Source of the DNA: Halolamina sp. CBA1230
GTDB taxonomy: Archaea > Halobacteriota > Halobacteria > Halobacteriales > Haloferacaceae
DNA: 64,000 nt
Assembly: GCF_002025255.2 (NCBI RefSeq)
Contig: NZ_CP054588.1
Location: 1-64,000 of the forward strand
Direction of reading: 5' to 3'
This document shows, one piece after another, positions 16,677-25,697 of the stretch. Under the pieces are notes generated by a model, which saw only the letters and a list, made by a program, of their open reading frames with translations, was not told the DNA's origin and searched no databases. Both the position numbers and the translations under genes were made by a program. Position 1 is the stretch's first letter, and each line of letters starts with the position of its first letter.

Positions 16677-17240
16677 TCAGTGGCCGTCGCGGTCGACGCT
16701 CGCGAACTCCTCGAGGACCGTGTCGTCGTCGAGCAGCCGCCGCGCGCGTTCTTCGAGCCGATCCGCCCGCTCGCGGACCGCCTGGAACGCCTCGTGCTCC
16801 TCGCGCTGTTCGGGGGTCGTCTGTGCTTCTAACACCGTCCGGGTCGACTTCGCGCCGAAATACTCCCCGAGCGTCTCGTAGGCGAGGACCTGCCGCTGCT
16901 GGTCGACGACCGAGCGGACGTCCTCGCGGTCGACCGGCTTGCAGAGGTAGTCGTCGAAGGGAAGCTCCAGCACGTCGAACTCCGGGTCGATCGCGGTCAC
17001 CATCACGACGCGGCCCTCGAACCCGCGGTCGTCGAGCGTCGCGAGCACCTCGTCGCCGGAGATATCCGGCATATGCCGGTCGAGCAGGAGGATGTCCACC
17101 GGCCGCTCCTCGACGACCGAGAGCGCCTCCCGGCCGCCGTACGCCGTCTCCACGTCACACTCGCCGCGGAGCCGGAGCGCGTAGGCGTCGGCGACCTCCT
17201 TCTCGTCGTCGACGACGAGAACCCTCGGGGTGTCCGTCAT
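16677..17240 (-). CDS. Response regulator with HalX domain
   Basis: The 187-residue protein has a receiver domain (residues 1-118): acidic pair VVDDEKEVAD, phospho-acceptor aspartate in DILLLDRHMPD (about residue 54), threonine in VVMVTAID, and lysine in YLCKPVDRED. A C-terminal HalX domain (about 125-187, YFGAKSTRTVLEAQTTPE ... ERARRLLDD) is specific to haloarchaeal response regulators. It is convergent with the Bat-like gene and near two histidine kinases, either of which could be the cognate partner. Confidence 0.88.
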   Translation of the reverse strand: MTDTPRVLVVDDEKEVADAYALRLRGECDVETAYGGREALSVVEERPVDILLLDRHMPDISGDEVLATLDDRGFEGRVVMVTAIDPEFDVLELPFDDYLCKPVDREDVRSVVDQQRQVLAYETLGEYFGAKSTRTVLEAQTTPEQREEHEAFQAVRERADRLEERARRLLDDDTVLEEFASVDRDGH

Positions 17241-17401
17241 GGTGGGAGCCGTTAGCCGTGAGTGACCCCCGGAGCACCATAACTGGTTTCGTTCGCCGCG
17301 TCGGCGCCGCCCGCGGAGTCTGCATAGTTAGACATCGCCTGGACGGGTCGTCTGGATACTGAGCACGTCCGGCCAAGGGAGGTCCGTGCCATCGCAGTCG
17401 T

Positions 17402-17746
17402 ATGGCTGTGAGCCTCCAAGCGGATCACGAACGCGAAAGCGAGACCGAGTCGGCGCCGACGGCTGCGGAGCTGCTCGACTTGCTCGGCGACGAGTACACC
17501 CGGCGAGTGTTCGAAGCGGTCTCGGAGCGCCCACGCGGTGGGCGCGCGGTCGCCGAGGCGGCGGACGTCTCCCGGGCGACGGCGTACCGGCGCCTCAACG
17601 AGCTCCGTGACGCCGGCCTGGTCACCAGCGAGTACCAGCTCGCCCCCGACGGCCACCACCGCGAGCAGTTCGTCGCGACCGCCCGCCACGTCTCGATCTC
17701 GCTGGACGACGGCGGTATCGAGGCGACGGTGTCGCTCGACAGGTAG
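17402..17746 (+). CDS. Small winged-helix (ArsR-like) regulator
   Basis: The 114-residue protein contains AAELLDLLGDEYTRRVFEAVSE, a helix-turn-helix with recognition segment VSRATAYRRLNELRDAGLV, and a C-terminal two-stranded region ending HVSISLDDGGIEATVSLDR. It is the same small haloarchaeal wHTH type as the protein at 24958-25302 (LLSALDDEYARTILMETD ... LPTIYRRIDRLSELGLV). It is convergent with the membrane kinase gene, ending nine bases from it. The target is unknown. Confidence 0.8.
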   Translation: MAVSLQADHERESETESAPTAAELLDLLGDEYTRRVFEAVSERPRGGRAVAEAADVSRATAYRRLNELRDAGLVTSEYQLAPDGHHREQFVATARHVSISLDDGGIEATVSLDR

Positions 17747-17754
17747 TCGCGTTC

Positions 17755-19446
17755 TCACGTCTCGTTCGGGTCGTCGTCGCTCGCCGTCCCCTCCGGAGCG
17801 TCGTCGCCCGTGGGCAGTTCGGCTCCGTGGAACCGGACGACGACGACGGTCCCGTCGGCGTCGGCGCGCTCGAACGCGAGCTCGGCGCCGAGCTGGCTGA
17901 CCGCCCAGTTGACGAACCAGAGGCCGACGCCGAGCCCGTGTTCGAGCTGGGTCTCGCCCGTCCCGGTCAGCAGCTCGCGTTCGCGGTCCGGGATGCCGGG
18001 GCCGTCGTCGGCGACACGGAGCTGCGGGGTGCCGTCGTCGGTCGTGTCGAGCTCGATTTCGACCCGTGCGGAGCCGTCCGCGTGGACGATCGCGTTCTCG
18101 ACGAGTTCGCTCACGAGCCGGCGGACGACCGTCCCGTGGGAGCGGACCGGGAGGCTCCCGGGCGCCTCGACCGAAACGCCGCTCTCGGGGTGGTCCTCGC
18201 GGGCGCTCCGGGCGACTTCCCGGACGACGTCGGCGAGATCGACCGTCGAGGGGGCGCCGACGCTGTCGGTCATCACCGCCTCGGCGTCGCGGGCTTTCCG
18301 GCTGAGCGACGCCAGTTCGGTGGCGCTCTCCCGGATCGCCGCCCGGTGGGTCTCGTCCTCGACGTGCTCCGTGTGGGCGAGAATCACGTCCAGCTTGTTC
18401 CGGACGTTGTGTCTGAGCACGCGGTTGAGGACGGAGAGGCGCTGCTCGCGGGTGCGCTGGTCGGTCACGTCCCGGAGCAACACCGCCCTGGCGACCGGTT
18501 CGCCCCCGTCGTCGGCCCCCTCGACGGCGGAGACGGTGAACTGGAACTGACGGCGCCCCTTCGTCGTCCGGAGGGTGACGACGCCGGTTTCGCCGGGCGA
18601 GAGCGCCGCCTCGTCGATCCCGTCGGCGATCGACGCTACCGGCGAGCCGATCATCGCCCGCGTCGACCGATCGAACAGCGTCTCGGCGGCCGCGTTGGCG
18701 TCCAGCACGTGGCCGTCCCAGTCGACGACGATCACGGCCTCCTGGAGCGCCTCGACGACCCGCGACCGTGCGACGTAGTCGGCTTTGGGAAACCCCGTCA
18801 ACACGGGGTAGCGCCGGATCGCGACCGCAAGCAGTACCCCCGAGAGCAGGAGGCCGGCGGTCACGCCGTCGACGATCGGGGCCCCGTCGCGCCACGTGCC
18901 GACGACGTACGGCGCGGAGACGGCGCCGAGCTGTGCCGCCAGCTGCCCCTTCGAGATGCGGCCGTGGTTCCAGCCGTACCTGAGGAACACGAACGCCGCG
19001 TACGTGTACACGGCGAACAGCAGCATCAGTTCGGTCCCCACGAGCGACGCGAGCGAGCGCTGGATCTCCTGCATGGAGGGGTCGCCCTCGAACGTGACCG
19101 CCGCGCCGACCAGCGGGAGCGCGAGGAGAACGAACATCGCGATCCGCGGACGCGTCAGGCCGGTGCCGCGGCCGGTGTAGCCGAGCACGTACACCAGCCA
19201 GATCCCGGGAACGAACACGACCGGCACCATCTGCGCGAGCGCGGCCACCACCGCCCCGCCCGACCAGACCGGGGAGAGCTCCGAGAGCATCGACAGGACC
19301 GCCCACAGCGCCAGCCCGCCGGTCATCGCGGCGAAGGGGGTCGCGTTCGGCGGCGATCGGTCCTCGGCGGCCCGCCACGCCACCCACGCCAACAGCGCGA
19401 CGGCGACGGCGTCGGCGGCCAGCGAGGCCGCGAGCGAGAGGATCAT
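17755..19446 (-). CDS. Membrane sensor histidine kinase (7TM, PAS, HisKA, HATPase)
   Basis: The 563-residue protein begins with about seven hydrophobic segments (residues 1-215), the histidine-kinase N-terminal 7TM region. A PAS domain follows (about 225-325, VVEALQEAVIVVDWDGHVLDANAAAE), then an H-box LNRVLRHNVRNKLDVILAH (about 343-361), N-box LVSELVENAIVHADG, and G boxes DDGPGIPDRE and HGLGVGLWFVNWAV. The C-terminal tail is acidic. It is probably an envelope sensor. The nearest regulator is the HalX receiver, but the pair is not adjacent in one operon. Confidence 0.88.
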   Translation of the reverse strand: MILSLAASLAADAVAVALLAWVAWRAAEDRSPPNATPFAAMTGGLALWAVLSMLSELSPVWSGGAVVAALAQMVPVVFVPGIWLVYVLGYTGRGTGLTRPRIAMFVLLALPLVGAAVTFEGDPSMQEIQRSLASLVGTELMLLFAVYTYAAFVFLRYGWNHGRISKGQLAAQLGAVSAPYVVGTWRDGAPIVDGVTAGLLLSGVLLAVAIRRYPVLTGFPKADYVARSRVVEALQEAVIVVDWDGHVLDANAAAETLFDRSTRAMIGSPVASIADGIDEAALSPGETGVVTLRTTKGRRQFQFTVSAVEGADDGGEPVARAVLLRDVTDQRTREQRLSVLNRVLRHNVRNKLDVILAHTEHVEDETHRAAIRESATELASLSRKARDAEAVMTDSVGAPSTVDLADVVREVARSAREDHPESGVSVEAPGSLPVRSHGTVVRRLVSELVENAIVHADGSARVEIELDTTDDGTPQLRVADDGPGIPDRERELLTGTGETQLEHGLGVGLWFVNWAVSQLGAELAFERADADGTVVVVRFHGAELPTGDDAPEGTASDDDPNET

Positions 19447-20172
19447 GGGGACGTTCTCGTCGTGCGAAGCGTTCCGCGGCCCCGTAACGACACCGATAGT
19501 CGGTCGGCCTCAGCGTGACCGCTCACGGTCGGTGCTGTCGGACCGCGTCGCCGAGACGCTCCCCGATTTCCGGGCCGACCGATCGAACGCGCCATACCCG
19601 TTCGTCGGGTGACCCCGTAGTTAACTCCCGGCCACGCGTTGCAGTGCCGGAAACACGACTGCTGTTTCTCGCTCTGAGACGCTCCCCCCCGCTACTTCCC
19701 GTTCCCCCACCGAGTCGAACTCGCCCGTCGTGGCGAACGGCGGGCCCCGTGGTCAGACATCTCTCCCCACCCCCGCCGGCCCTCCAGCGTGCGGGTTCGG
19801 GGGGCCGGCCCGTTCCGCTCGGCCGTCCGAAAACGCTCTTGACACACCCCCACAGAACACCCACCATGCCCCCGACGATCGTTCTCGTCGCGCTCGACAG
19901 CCTCGACCTCACCGTTCGCGAGGGGGACGGTTCCTCGGGCCGGACGAGGCGGGACACGGTTTTCAGAACCAGAACATTCCTGTAGGATATACCCGTGCCG
20001 GCGACGACCGTTCGATCGCCTCCGCAGACGGAGGCCCGCTGACGCGTTCCCCTCCTTCAGTTCGTCGGGAGCGTCGAGGACCCCAACACGGGGAGACGGC
20101 GGACAGCCCGGTGTCCCGAACGCTGATCGCCGTCGGAAGTGGTTTCACAGTCGCACGCAACGCTCCGGGACG
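19447..20172. other. Intergenic region of about 720 bases without a recognised gene
   Basis: The stretch is GC-rich and holds only low-complexity or arginine/proline-rich reading frames. A 39-codon frame starts with ATG at 19866 (MPPTIVLVALDSLD) but has no family resemblance or codon signal strong enough to call. No RNA gene or repeat was recognised. Confidence 0.5.
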
Positions 20173-20463
20173 ATGGTCCCCGCACTGTTCGGTGTTCCCG
20201 ACCCGACGCTCGGCGCCGTGCTGGCGATCGCCTGGTTGTTCGTTCTCGCCGGGACTGTGTACCGGTACGTCCGCGGGAACCAGTCGCGCGAGCAGTTCTA
20301 CCTCGTCCTGTCGACGGGGGCGTGCTGGCTCGCGTACAGCCTGTTGCAGGTCTCCGGCGGCGTCACGGGGACGGCCGAGGTCGGCCTCGTCGCGCTTGCC
20401 GTCGGGATCCTGCTCGGCGGGTTCGGCGCCGGCGCGCTGTGGTGGCGGTCACGGCCGGCGTGA
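20173..20463 (+). CDS. Small three-TM membrane protein
   Basis: The 96-residue protein has three hydrophobic segments: VLAIAWLFVLAGTVYRYV, FYLVLSTGACWLAYSLLQV and VGLVALAVGILLGGFGAGALWW. It is followed after 60 bases by another membrane protein on the same strand. No family recognised; likely a conserved haloarchaeal hypothetical membrane protein. Confidence 0.68.
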   Translation: MVPALFGVPDPTLGAVLAIAWLFVLAGTVYRYVRGNQSREQFYLVLSTGACWLAYSLLQVSGGVTGTAEVGLVALAVGILLGGFGAGALWWRSRPA

Positions 20464-20526
20464 CTCGCGTTTCCCGTTCTGAAAACAGGGGCTCCTTATA
20501 TACCGATCCGGCGCCACGATCTCGGT

Positions 20527-21399
20527 ATGGTCGTCATCACAGCCCTCCGCGACGCAGTGTCGCTGCTCCGACGCCACCCGATCCTGTTCGTCCCGACGGC
20601 GGTGTTCGCCGTGTTGCAGGTGCCACAGCTGTTCCTGAACACGCTCGGGCCGCTCGTCTCGATCGCCGGGTCGCTGCTGTTCACCGCGGTGTTGGCGTTC
20701 GTGGCGCCGGCGTTCTACGCCGGGACGATCGGGATGACCGACGACGCCGCATCGGGCGACCGAACGTCGCTCGGCCGGTTCTGGACCCACGCGAAGGAGC
20801 ATTACGTCTCGATGCTCGGCGCGTACCTGCTGCTCCTCGGCGTCTCGCTCGTGTTCGGGTTCGTGCTCTCCTTCGGCGGGTTCTTCCTGATCGCCGCCGT
20901 CATCGGGATGCAGGCCGGGCTCGGCGTCACCGCCGCCCTCGGCGTGGTCGCGGCGATCGTTGTGCTGGCGTACCTGATCGGCCTGTTCGCCGTCCACTTC
21001 TACGGGCACGCGATCGTGATCGAGGACTACGGCGTGACCGACGGTCTCACTCGGAGCGTCGACGTCGTCCGTGACAACGTCACGTCGATGCTCGGGTACG
21101 GAGTCCTCTCGATCGTGTTCGGTGGCGTGGTCGGCGCGATCTACGGCGGCCTGATCGTCCTCCTGTTCCCCACGCCGGAGGCGCCGGGGCAGCCGATGCC
21201 GACGCCCGACCTGCTCCCGGCGCTGCTGGGGTCGGTGGGCGTCGTCGTGACGATGACGGTGTTCACGACGGTGTTCCTCGCATACTCGGTCACGTTCTAC
21301 CGCGCGCTGATCGACGCCGACGGGACGGCGCCCGACACGGACGCGACGGAGCCCAACGTCGACACGCGCCCCGGCGACGACGCGGAGCTCGCCGGGTGA
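20527..21399 (+). CDS. Six-TM membrane protein of a haloarchaeal domain family
   Basis: The 290-residue protein has about six membrane spans separated by short loops, a start MVVITALRDAVSLLRRHPILFVPT, and the motif GVTDGLTRSVDVVRDNVTSMLGYGVLS in the second half, resembling glycerophosphodiesterase-associated membrane domains. The C-terminus is a soluble acidic tail. A second protein of the same general type is encoded at 23923-24804 (DGVSLALSRNGAVFAILFF ... FRGSWDTVRGNRVRVAAL). The two flank an ABC transporter. The function is unknown. Confidence 0.72.
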   Translation: MVVITALRDAVSLLRRHPILFVPTAVFAVLQVPQLFLNTLGPLVSIAGSLLFTAVLAFVAPAFYAGTIGMTDDAASGDRTSLGRFWTHAKEHYVSMLGAYLLLLGVSLVFGFVLSFGGFFLIAAVIGMQAGLGVTAALGVVAAIVVLAYLIGLFAVHFYGHAIVIEDYGVTDGLTRSVDVVRDNVTSMLGYGVLSIVFGGVVGAIYGGLIVLLFPTPEAPGQPMPTPDLLPALLGSVGVVVTMTVFTTVFLAYSVTFYRALIDADGTAPDTDATEPNVDTRPGDDAELAG

Positions 21400-21478
21400 C
21401 TTAACACGACGGCGGTCACTCCTCCCACCCGAACGAGAACCGGCTTTCGACTACGACTGCGGCCCTCCGAGACAACTC

Positions 21479-22246
21479 ATGCGATCAGACACGGCGGCGA
21501 TCGAAGCACGGGATCTGACTAAACGGTTCGGCGACGACGTCGCCGTCGACGGGCTCGATCTCGCGGTCGAGCCCGGGACGGTGTACGGGTTCCTCGGCCC
21601 GAACGGCGCCGGGAAGTCGACGACGATGCGGATGCTCACGACGCTGACCCGACCCACCGGCGGCGAGGCGTGGATCGACGGCCACCCCGTCTCTGACCGC
21701 GACGCGGTCCGAGACGCGGTCGGCTACCTACCCGAGGAGCCGCCGGTGTTCGACGAGCTCACGGGGTACGAACAGCTCCGGTACTTCGCGCGGCTCCGTG
21801 GCCTCTCCGAGGGCGACGCCGACCGCCGGATCGACGACTGGCTGGAGCGGTTCGACCTCGCCGGCGACGCGAGCAAGCGGATCGACGACTACTCGAAGGG
21901 GATGCGCCAGAAGACGGGGGTGATCCAGGCGCTGCTGCACCAGCCCGACGTGGTGTTCCTCGACGAGCCGACGAGCGGGCTGGACCCCCGCGCCGCGCGG
22001 ACGGTGCTGGACGTGATCGGCGAACTGACCGACGAGGGACACACGGTGTTCCTCTCGACGCATATCCTCTCGGTCGTCGAGGAGCTCGCCGACGTCGTCG
22101 GCGTCCTCTACGAGGGTGACCTCGTGACGGAGGGGACGCCCGACGAGCTCACGGCCCGAATGGAAGCCGAGGAGGGGACGACCCTGGAGGACGTGTTCCT
22201 CTCGGTGACGGCCGACCGATCGCACGGAGTGGCCAGCAACGAATGA
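21479..22246 (+). CDS. ABC transporter ATP-binding protein
   Basis: The 255-residue ATPase has Walker A GPNGAGKSTT (about 41-50), a Q-loop region YLPEEPPVFDELTG, the ABC signature YSKGMRQKT (about 138-146), Walker B VVFLDEPTSGLDP and switch histidine STHILS. It is of the drug/lipid-exporter (DrrA/CcmA-like) type. It overlaps the permease gene by four bases (ATGA), so the two make one transporter. The substrate is unknown. Confidence 0.92.
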   Translation: MRSDTAAIEARDLTKRFGDDVAVDGLDLAVEPGTVYGFLGPNGAGKSTTMRMLTTLTRPTGGEAWIDGHPVSDRDAVRDAVGYLPEEPPVFDELTGYEQLRYFARLRGLSEGDADRRIDDWLERFDLAGDASKRIDDYSKGMRQKTGVIQALLHQPDVVFLDEPTSGLDPRAARTVLDVIGELTDEGHTVFLSTHILSVVEELADVVGVLYEGDLVTEGTPDELTARMEAEEGTTLEDVFLSVTADRSHGVASNE

Positions 22247-23844
22247 CGACGAGTACGCGCCTCCGGCTGATCGCCCGCACGGAGATCCGGCGTCGTTGGC
22301 GGGTGATGCGGGAGAACGACGCCCAGCTGGTGGCGCTCGCGATCGCCGCGCTGTTCGTGGTCCCGATGGCGCTTGCGGGGGTCGCCGGGGCGTACTTCGC
22401 GGGCCGGATGGTGGCCAACGGCGAGGTCGGCGCGCCGCTGGAGTTCGCCCGGCTCGGGTTCGTGTACGCGTGGATCGGCGTGACGGGGTTCGGCGCCTAC
22501 CGGGCGTACGCCGTCTCGCTCGACCCCGACAACCTCGACGGGCTGCTCACGACCGTCTCCCACCGCGATCTCGTCGGCGGGATCCTCCTGGCCGAGTTCG
22601 CGCTGTGGACCGTGTTCGCCCTCTCGGCCGCGGGCGCGGCTGCGGTCACGTTCGGGATCGGCGCGGGGTCGGTGCTCTCGATCGTGGCCCTGTTGCTCGC
22701 CGAGACGCTCACGCTCGCGACCGGGCTCGTCGCCGGGTTCGTGCTCGCGCTCGGGATCCGGAACACGGGCGTCCGGTCGGTGTTGTTGACGCGGCTCCGG
22801 ACGGTGTTCGTCGGCGTGCTCGCGGTCGCGTACTTCTGGGTGATCGTCACGAGCTCGTTCGCCTCGGTGTTCGACCCCCTGTACAGCCTCCTCGCGGGGA
22901 CGCCGGTCGCGTGGCTCGGCGATCTCGCCGCCGTGGCGCTGGGCGTCGGCGCCTCGCCGGGACGGGCCGCGGGCGCCGTGCTGGTCGCCGTCGCCTTCCT
23001 CGGCGTGACGCTGCCGGCGACGAGTCGGCTCGCCGAGTGGCTCTGGTACGCCGACGGCGTCCACGTCTCCCACGACGTCGAGGACGCCGGCGAGTCGTCC
23101 CGGCTGTCGGGACTGCTGCCGGCGCCCGTCCTCGGCGTCGTGTCGAGCGACTGGGCACGGGCCCGGCGCTCCCCGCTCTCGCTGTCGTTCGCGCTCTACC
23201 CGCTGTTCGTGCTGTTCGATCCGGTCCTCACTGCCGTCCAGACGGGGAGCGTCGGCCGCGGGCTCCCCGTCGTGATCCTGTTCTGTGGGACGTGGATCAC
23301 GGGGTCGCTGTTCGCGCTGAACGTGCTGGGCCACGAGGGGGCAGCGCTCCCCGCGACGCTGCTCTCGCCGAACCCCGACCGGTCGCTCGTCGCCGGGCAC
23401 GTCCTCGCCGGCGCGCTGCTGCTGACGCCGGCCACGGTCGTGGCCACGGCGGTGACGGGGCTGCTCAGCCCGCGGCCGCTGGGGGTCGTCGCCAGCCTCA
23501 CGGCCGCCGCGCTGCTGTTGACGGTCGGCGCCGGCGCCATCGCGTCGGGGATCGGGGTCGCCTTCCCGCGGTTCGAGGCGGTCAAGATCTCCCGGAAGAC
23601 GAAGGCGGTCGTGCCGAGCGTGCTCGGGATCGTCGTCTACTCGGTCGTCGTGATCGGCGTCGCCGCTCCGGCCCTGATCGGCCACTCCGCGCTGTTCGGC
23701 CACGCGGTCACGTCGCTGCTCGGCGCCAGTCGGCTCGGCGTCGCGGTCGGCGGAACCGTCGTCTCGGGCGTGCTCGCGCTCTGTGTCGGCGCCGTCTCGG
23801 TGTACTACGCGCTCGACCGTGTCGACGACTACCGGATCGCCTAG
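22243..23844 (+). CDS. ABC-2-like transporter permease
   Basis: The 533-residue protein is almost entirely hydrophobic with more than ten predicted spans, starting with a cytoplasmic TRLRLIARTEIRRRWRVMRENDAQ segment typical of export permeases that pair with DrrA-type ATPases. It is cotranscribed with the ATPase through a 4-base overlap. The double-length permease suggests that a single polypeptide supplies the whole membrane channel. Confidence 0.85.
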   Translation: MTTSTRLRLIARTEIRRRWRVMRENDAQLVALAIAALFVVPMALAGVAGAYFAGRMVANGEVGAPLEFARLGFVYAWIGVTGFGAYRAYAVSLDPDNLDGLLTTVSHRDLVGGILLAEFALWTVFALSAAGAAAVTFGIGAGSVLSIVALLLAETLTLATGLVAGFVLALGIRNTGVRSVLLTRLRTVFVGVLAVAYFWVIVTSSFASVFDPLYSLLAGTPVAWLGDLAAVALGVGASPGRAAGAVLVAVAFLGVTLPATSRLAEWLWYADGVHVSHDVEDAGESSRLSGLLPAPVLGVVSSDWARARRSPLSLSFALYPLFVLFDPVLTAVQTGSVGRGLPVVILFCGTWITGSLFALNVLGHEGAALPATLLSPNPDRSLVAGHVLAGALLLTPATVVATAVTGLLSPRPLGVVASLTAAALLLTVGAGAIASGIGVAFPRFEAVKISRKTKAVVPSVLGIVVYSVVVIGVAAPALIGHSALFGHAVTSLLGASRLGVAVGGTVVSGVLALCVGAVSVYYALDRVDDYRIA

Positions 23845-23922
23845 CTCCGGCCGGACGTACGAACGTCGCGCGGGGACGGCGGGCGCGTGCGGCCCTGTTC
23901 GTGCCGGCGACGCGGTCGCGCC

Positions 23923-24804
23923 TCACTCCTCGGAAGCCGCCGCGAACTCCGCCGGGAGGTCCGACCGGAGCTCCCGGTACGTCCGGGCGAAGATCGCGGT
24001 GACGACGACGCCGACGATCGCGGCGAACGCCATCGCGAACGGCGTCGTGAGGAGGTGGAACGTCGTCCACGGCGCCTCGATCGGTGGTGCGGCCACCGAG
24101 CTGACGCTCGACCGGACGGCGATCAGCAGGACGGCGAGAGCGGCGACACGGACACGGTTCCCGCGGACGGTGTCCCAGCTCCCGCGGAACGCGCCGAGGA
24201 CGCCGCGGTGCCGGACGCTGATCTCGTGGAGCAGGAAGAGGAAATGTACGGCTACGGTGACGAGCAGCGCGATCGCGAGGAGGATCCCGACGCCAGCGAG
24301 GAGCAGCATCGCGGGGCCCGCGACTGCGTCCGGGAGCAGATCGAGTCTGCCCACCCCCAGCACCGCGGCGACCAGGGCCAGACCGATCCCGAACGTGACG
24401 ACGAACACCAGCGCGGCGTAGAGGAAGTTCGCGGCCACGCCCGAGACCGTCGCCCGGCCGATACGGTCGAAGAGGTAGCGGTCGGGGATCCCGTCGGTCT
24501 CTCCCCCGACGAACGTCCGGATCGCGACGATCGAGATCGGCGTCGTGACCACGGACGTGAACCCGCCGGCGAGCAGCGAGGCGACGGCGGCAGTGAACTG
24601 CGGGAGGTCGCCGCCGGCAGCGATATCGCCGCCGGCAGCGACGCCCGTTCCCACGTCGACCGGCACGTACGTCGTCCCGACGCCGACGACCAACACTACG
24701 CCGAGGGACTCCGCGAGGAAGAACAGGATTGCGAAGACGGCACCGTTCCGCGAGAGCGCGAGCGAGACGCCGTCGGAGACGACACGCTGGATCTGAAACG
24801 CCAT
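23923..24804 (-). CDS. Six-TM membrane protein
   Basis: The 293-residue protein begins MAFQIQRVVSDGVSLALSRN and has six hydrophobic stretches, with RGSWDTVRGNRVRVAALAVLL in the second half. It resembles the membrane protein at 20527-21399 in layout. A TGGDIAAGGDL-type glycine repeat lies in the first external loop. The start at 24804 is preferred because upstream in-frame sequence is not membrane-like. The function is unknown. It is convergent with the ABC permease gene. Confidence 0.72.
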   Translation of the reverse strand: MAFQIQRVVSDGVSLALSRNGAVFAILFFLAESLGVVLVVGVGTTYVPVDVGTGVAAGGDIAAGGDLPQFTAAVASLLAGGFTSVVTTPISIVAIRTFVGGETDGIPDRYLFDRIGRATVSGVAANFLYAALVFVVTFGIGLALVAAVLGVGRLDLLPDAVAGPAMLLLAGVGILLAIALLVTVAVHFLFLLHEISVRHRGVLGAFRGSWDTVRGNRVRVAALAVLLIAVRSSVSSVAAPPIEAPWTTFHLLTTPFAMAFAAIVGVVVTAIFARTYRELRSDLPAEFAAASEE

Positions 24805-24924
24805 CGGTGGCCCGTTGCGGTGCCGGCGAGTTAATACCGCCCCCCGGTTTCCGCCAGTGAAAGGAGCGGGCGCCTTTATCAGGGCTGGCGGGGTGGGAGT
24901 TTCTCGGGGTGAAAACACCGGCCG

Positions 24925-24930
24925 TTTATA
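24925..24930 (+). promoter_or_regulatory. TATA-like promoter element
   Basis: TTTATA at 24925-24930 precedes the GTG start at 24958 by 28 bases, consistent with a leaderless transcript for the small winged-helix gene. Confidence 0.6.
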
Positions 24931-24957
24931 CGGGATTGGCCCCCCTTTGCCCGTACT

Positions 24958-25302
24958 GTGAGTGAGGATCCCAGCGTCGAGACACTGCTGTCCGCTCTCG
25001 ACGACGAGTACGCCCGGACGATCCTCATGGAGACGGACCAACGACCGATGTCAGCAAAAAACCTCGCGGAGGCGTGTGACGCATCGCTTCCCACGATCTA
25101 CCGGCGTATCGACCGCCTCTCCGAACTCGGGCTCGTCACGGAGCGGCCGGAGTTCAGCGACGAGGGACGCCACTACAGCGTCTACGAGGCGACGCTCGAC
25201 CAGGTCGTGATCGATCTCGACGACGGGGACCTGAGCGTCACGATGACCGCCGAACGGACCGACGCGGCGGACCGCTTCACCGAGATGTGGGAGGATATCT
25301 GA
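24958..25302 (+). CDS. Small winged-helix (ArsR-like) regulator
   Basis: This 114-residue protein starts with GTG, placed by the TATA box 28 bases upstream. It has SALDDEYARTILMETDQRPMSAKNLAEACDASLPTIYRRIDRLSELGLV as consecutive HTH elements and a beta wing ending DQVVIDLDDGDLSVTM. It is paralogous to the protein at 17402-17746. The next gene starts two bases after its stop and encodes a small membrane protein, a common haloarchaeal two-gene arrangement of a wHTH with a membrane partner. Confidence 0.83.
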   Translation: MSEDPSVETLLSALDDEYARTILMETDQRPMSAKNLAEACDASLPTIYRRIDRLSELGLVTERPEFSDEGRHYSVYEATLDQVVIDLDDGDLSVTMTAERTDAADRFTEMWEDI

Positions 25303-25304
25303 CG

Positions 25305-25616
25305 ATGCCGACGACCAGTTCGGTGCTGTACCTCGCCCTGCTGGCCGCGACGCTGCTCGCCGCGACACTCGGGCTGATCATCGTGTTCCAGGCGTACCGC
25401 GGCTACCGCCGGAACGACAGCCGGCGGATGCTGTATCTCGCGGCCGGCCTCGCGCTGATCACGGTCGCGCCGTTTTTCCTCTCGATCGTGTTCACCGTCG
25501 TGGCCCCGGCGCTCGACTCGGGCGACCTGCTCCTGTCGTTCGTGCTCCCGCTTGCGAGCCGCGTCCTGGAGATCTCCGGCCTCCTGCTGATCCTCTACTC
25601 GCTGTACCGGTCGTGA
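25305..25616 (+). CDS. Small membrane protein partner of the winged-helix regulator
   Basis: The 103-residue protein has three hydrophobic segments (LYLALLAATLLAATLGLIIV, MLYLAAGLALITVAPFFLSI and FVLPLASRVLEISGLLLILY) with a basic loop YRGYRRNDSRR between the first two. This is the usual form of haloarchaeal membrane proteins encoded after ArsR-like regulators, perhaps acting as a membrane signal input. The start at 25305 follows the regulator stop by two bases. Confidence 0.75.
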   Translation: MPTTSSVLYLALLAATLLAATLGLIIVFQAYRGYRRNDSRRMLYLAAGLALITVAPFFLSIVFTVVAPALDSGDLLLSFVLPLASRVLEISGLLLILYSLYRS

Positions 25617-25697
25617 CCACGCTTCCCGGCACGATCGAATCGCCGCCCCGACCGCTGCCGGTACTGTTTCAAACCATCCTTCCGAACCGGTGGGACG

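Noticed and set aside
19515-19985. Frame in the 19.5-20.0 kb gap, including a 39-codon start at 19866
   Set aside because: No homology, composition rich in Arg/Pro/Ser, and no promoter-start spacing convincing enough for a gene call.
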